5,442 nucleotides of DNA from an uncultured Clostridia bacterium (GTDB lineage Bacteria > Bacillota > Clostridia > Christensenellales > UBA1242), in assembly GCA_947623795.1 (NCBI GenBank), contig CANQHS010000053.1, positions 1-5,442 of the forward strand, given 5' to 3'. A model generated the notes under the pieces. That model was not told the origin of the DNA. It ran no database searches and saw nothing but the letters and a program-made list of their open reading frames with translations. The position numbers and the translations under genes were made by a program. Shown piece after piece: positions 5,429 through 5,442 of the stretch. The first letter of the stretch is position 1. Every line of letters starts with the position of its first letter.

Positions 5429-5442
5429 TGTCATGTTGAGCG
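5429..5442. repeat. Interspersed repeat copy 4, cut by window end (TGTCATGTTGAGCG)
   Basis: TGTCATGTTGAGCG matches the head of copy 1 at 12 of 14 positions and runs off the window. It shows that the repeat cluster continues to the right. Confidence 0.5.

Noticed and set aside
5266..5442. CRISPR array at the right edge
   Set aside because: The repeat heads are irregularly spaced (93, 19 and 51 bp between starts), diverged, and one overlaps a terminator; no uniform spacers exist.

Overview
The window looks like part of an AT-rich chromosome of a Firmicutes-type (Bacillota) bacterium, probably an uncultured clostridial relative. The grounds are TTGACA/TAAAAT-like promoters, an AGAGGAG ribosome binding site, U-tailed terminators, and small membrane proteins with a C-terminal zinc ribbon. 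The lineage is an inference; there is no rRNA or other marker to fix it.

Layout from left to right. Positions 1-840 (+) hold the 3' part, or nearly all, of a two-helix membrane protein with an extracytoplasmic domain and a cytoplasmic zinc ribbon. A hairpin terminator follows at 856-890. Positions about 905-1034 hold a non-coding, imperfect inverted-repeat element whose right end overlaps the stop codon of the next gene. Positions 1027-2850 (-) encode an unusually short alanyl-tRNA synthetase. It keeps the catalytic core, the residues that read the G3:U70 identity pair and the zinc-binding editing core, but lacks the editing beta-barrel and the whole C-Ala domain. It has its own promoter (2887-2914). 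Positions 2991-3662 (-) encode a thymidylate kinase-like enzyme, upstream of alaS on the same strand. Positions 3663-3796 are a divergent intergenic region with a small palindrome and a strong promoter pointing right. Positions 3797-5263 (+) encode a membrane-anchored, predicted beta-solenoid surface protein of the DUF4097/DUF2807-like kind, probably translated from a leaderless mRNA. Positions 5264-5442 hold a terminator surrounded by copies of a TGTCATNCTGAGCG-type interspersed repeat; the last copy runs off the window.

Two housekeeping genes (tRNA charging and dTTP synthesis) lie on the minus strand, flanked by two envelope-protein genes on the plus strand. I see no functional link beyond proximity. 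No prophage, CRISPR, toxin-antitoxin or transposase gene is present. The items most worth a second look are the reduced AlaRS, the inverted repeat at its stop codon, the leaderless promoter/start arrangement at 3762-3799, and the repeat cluster at the right edge.
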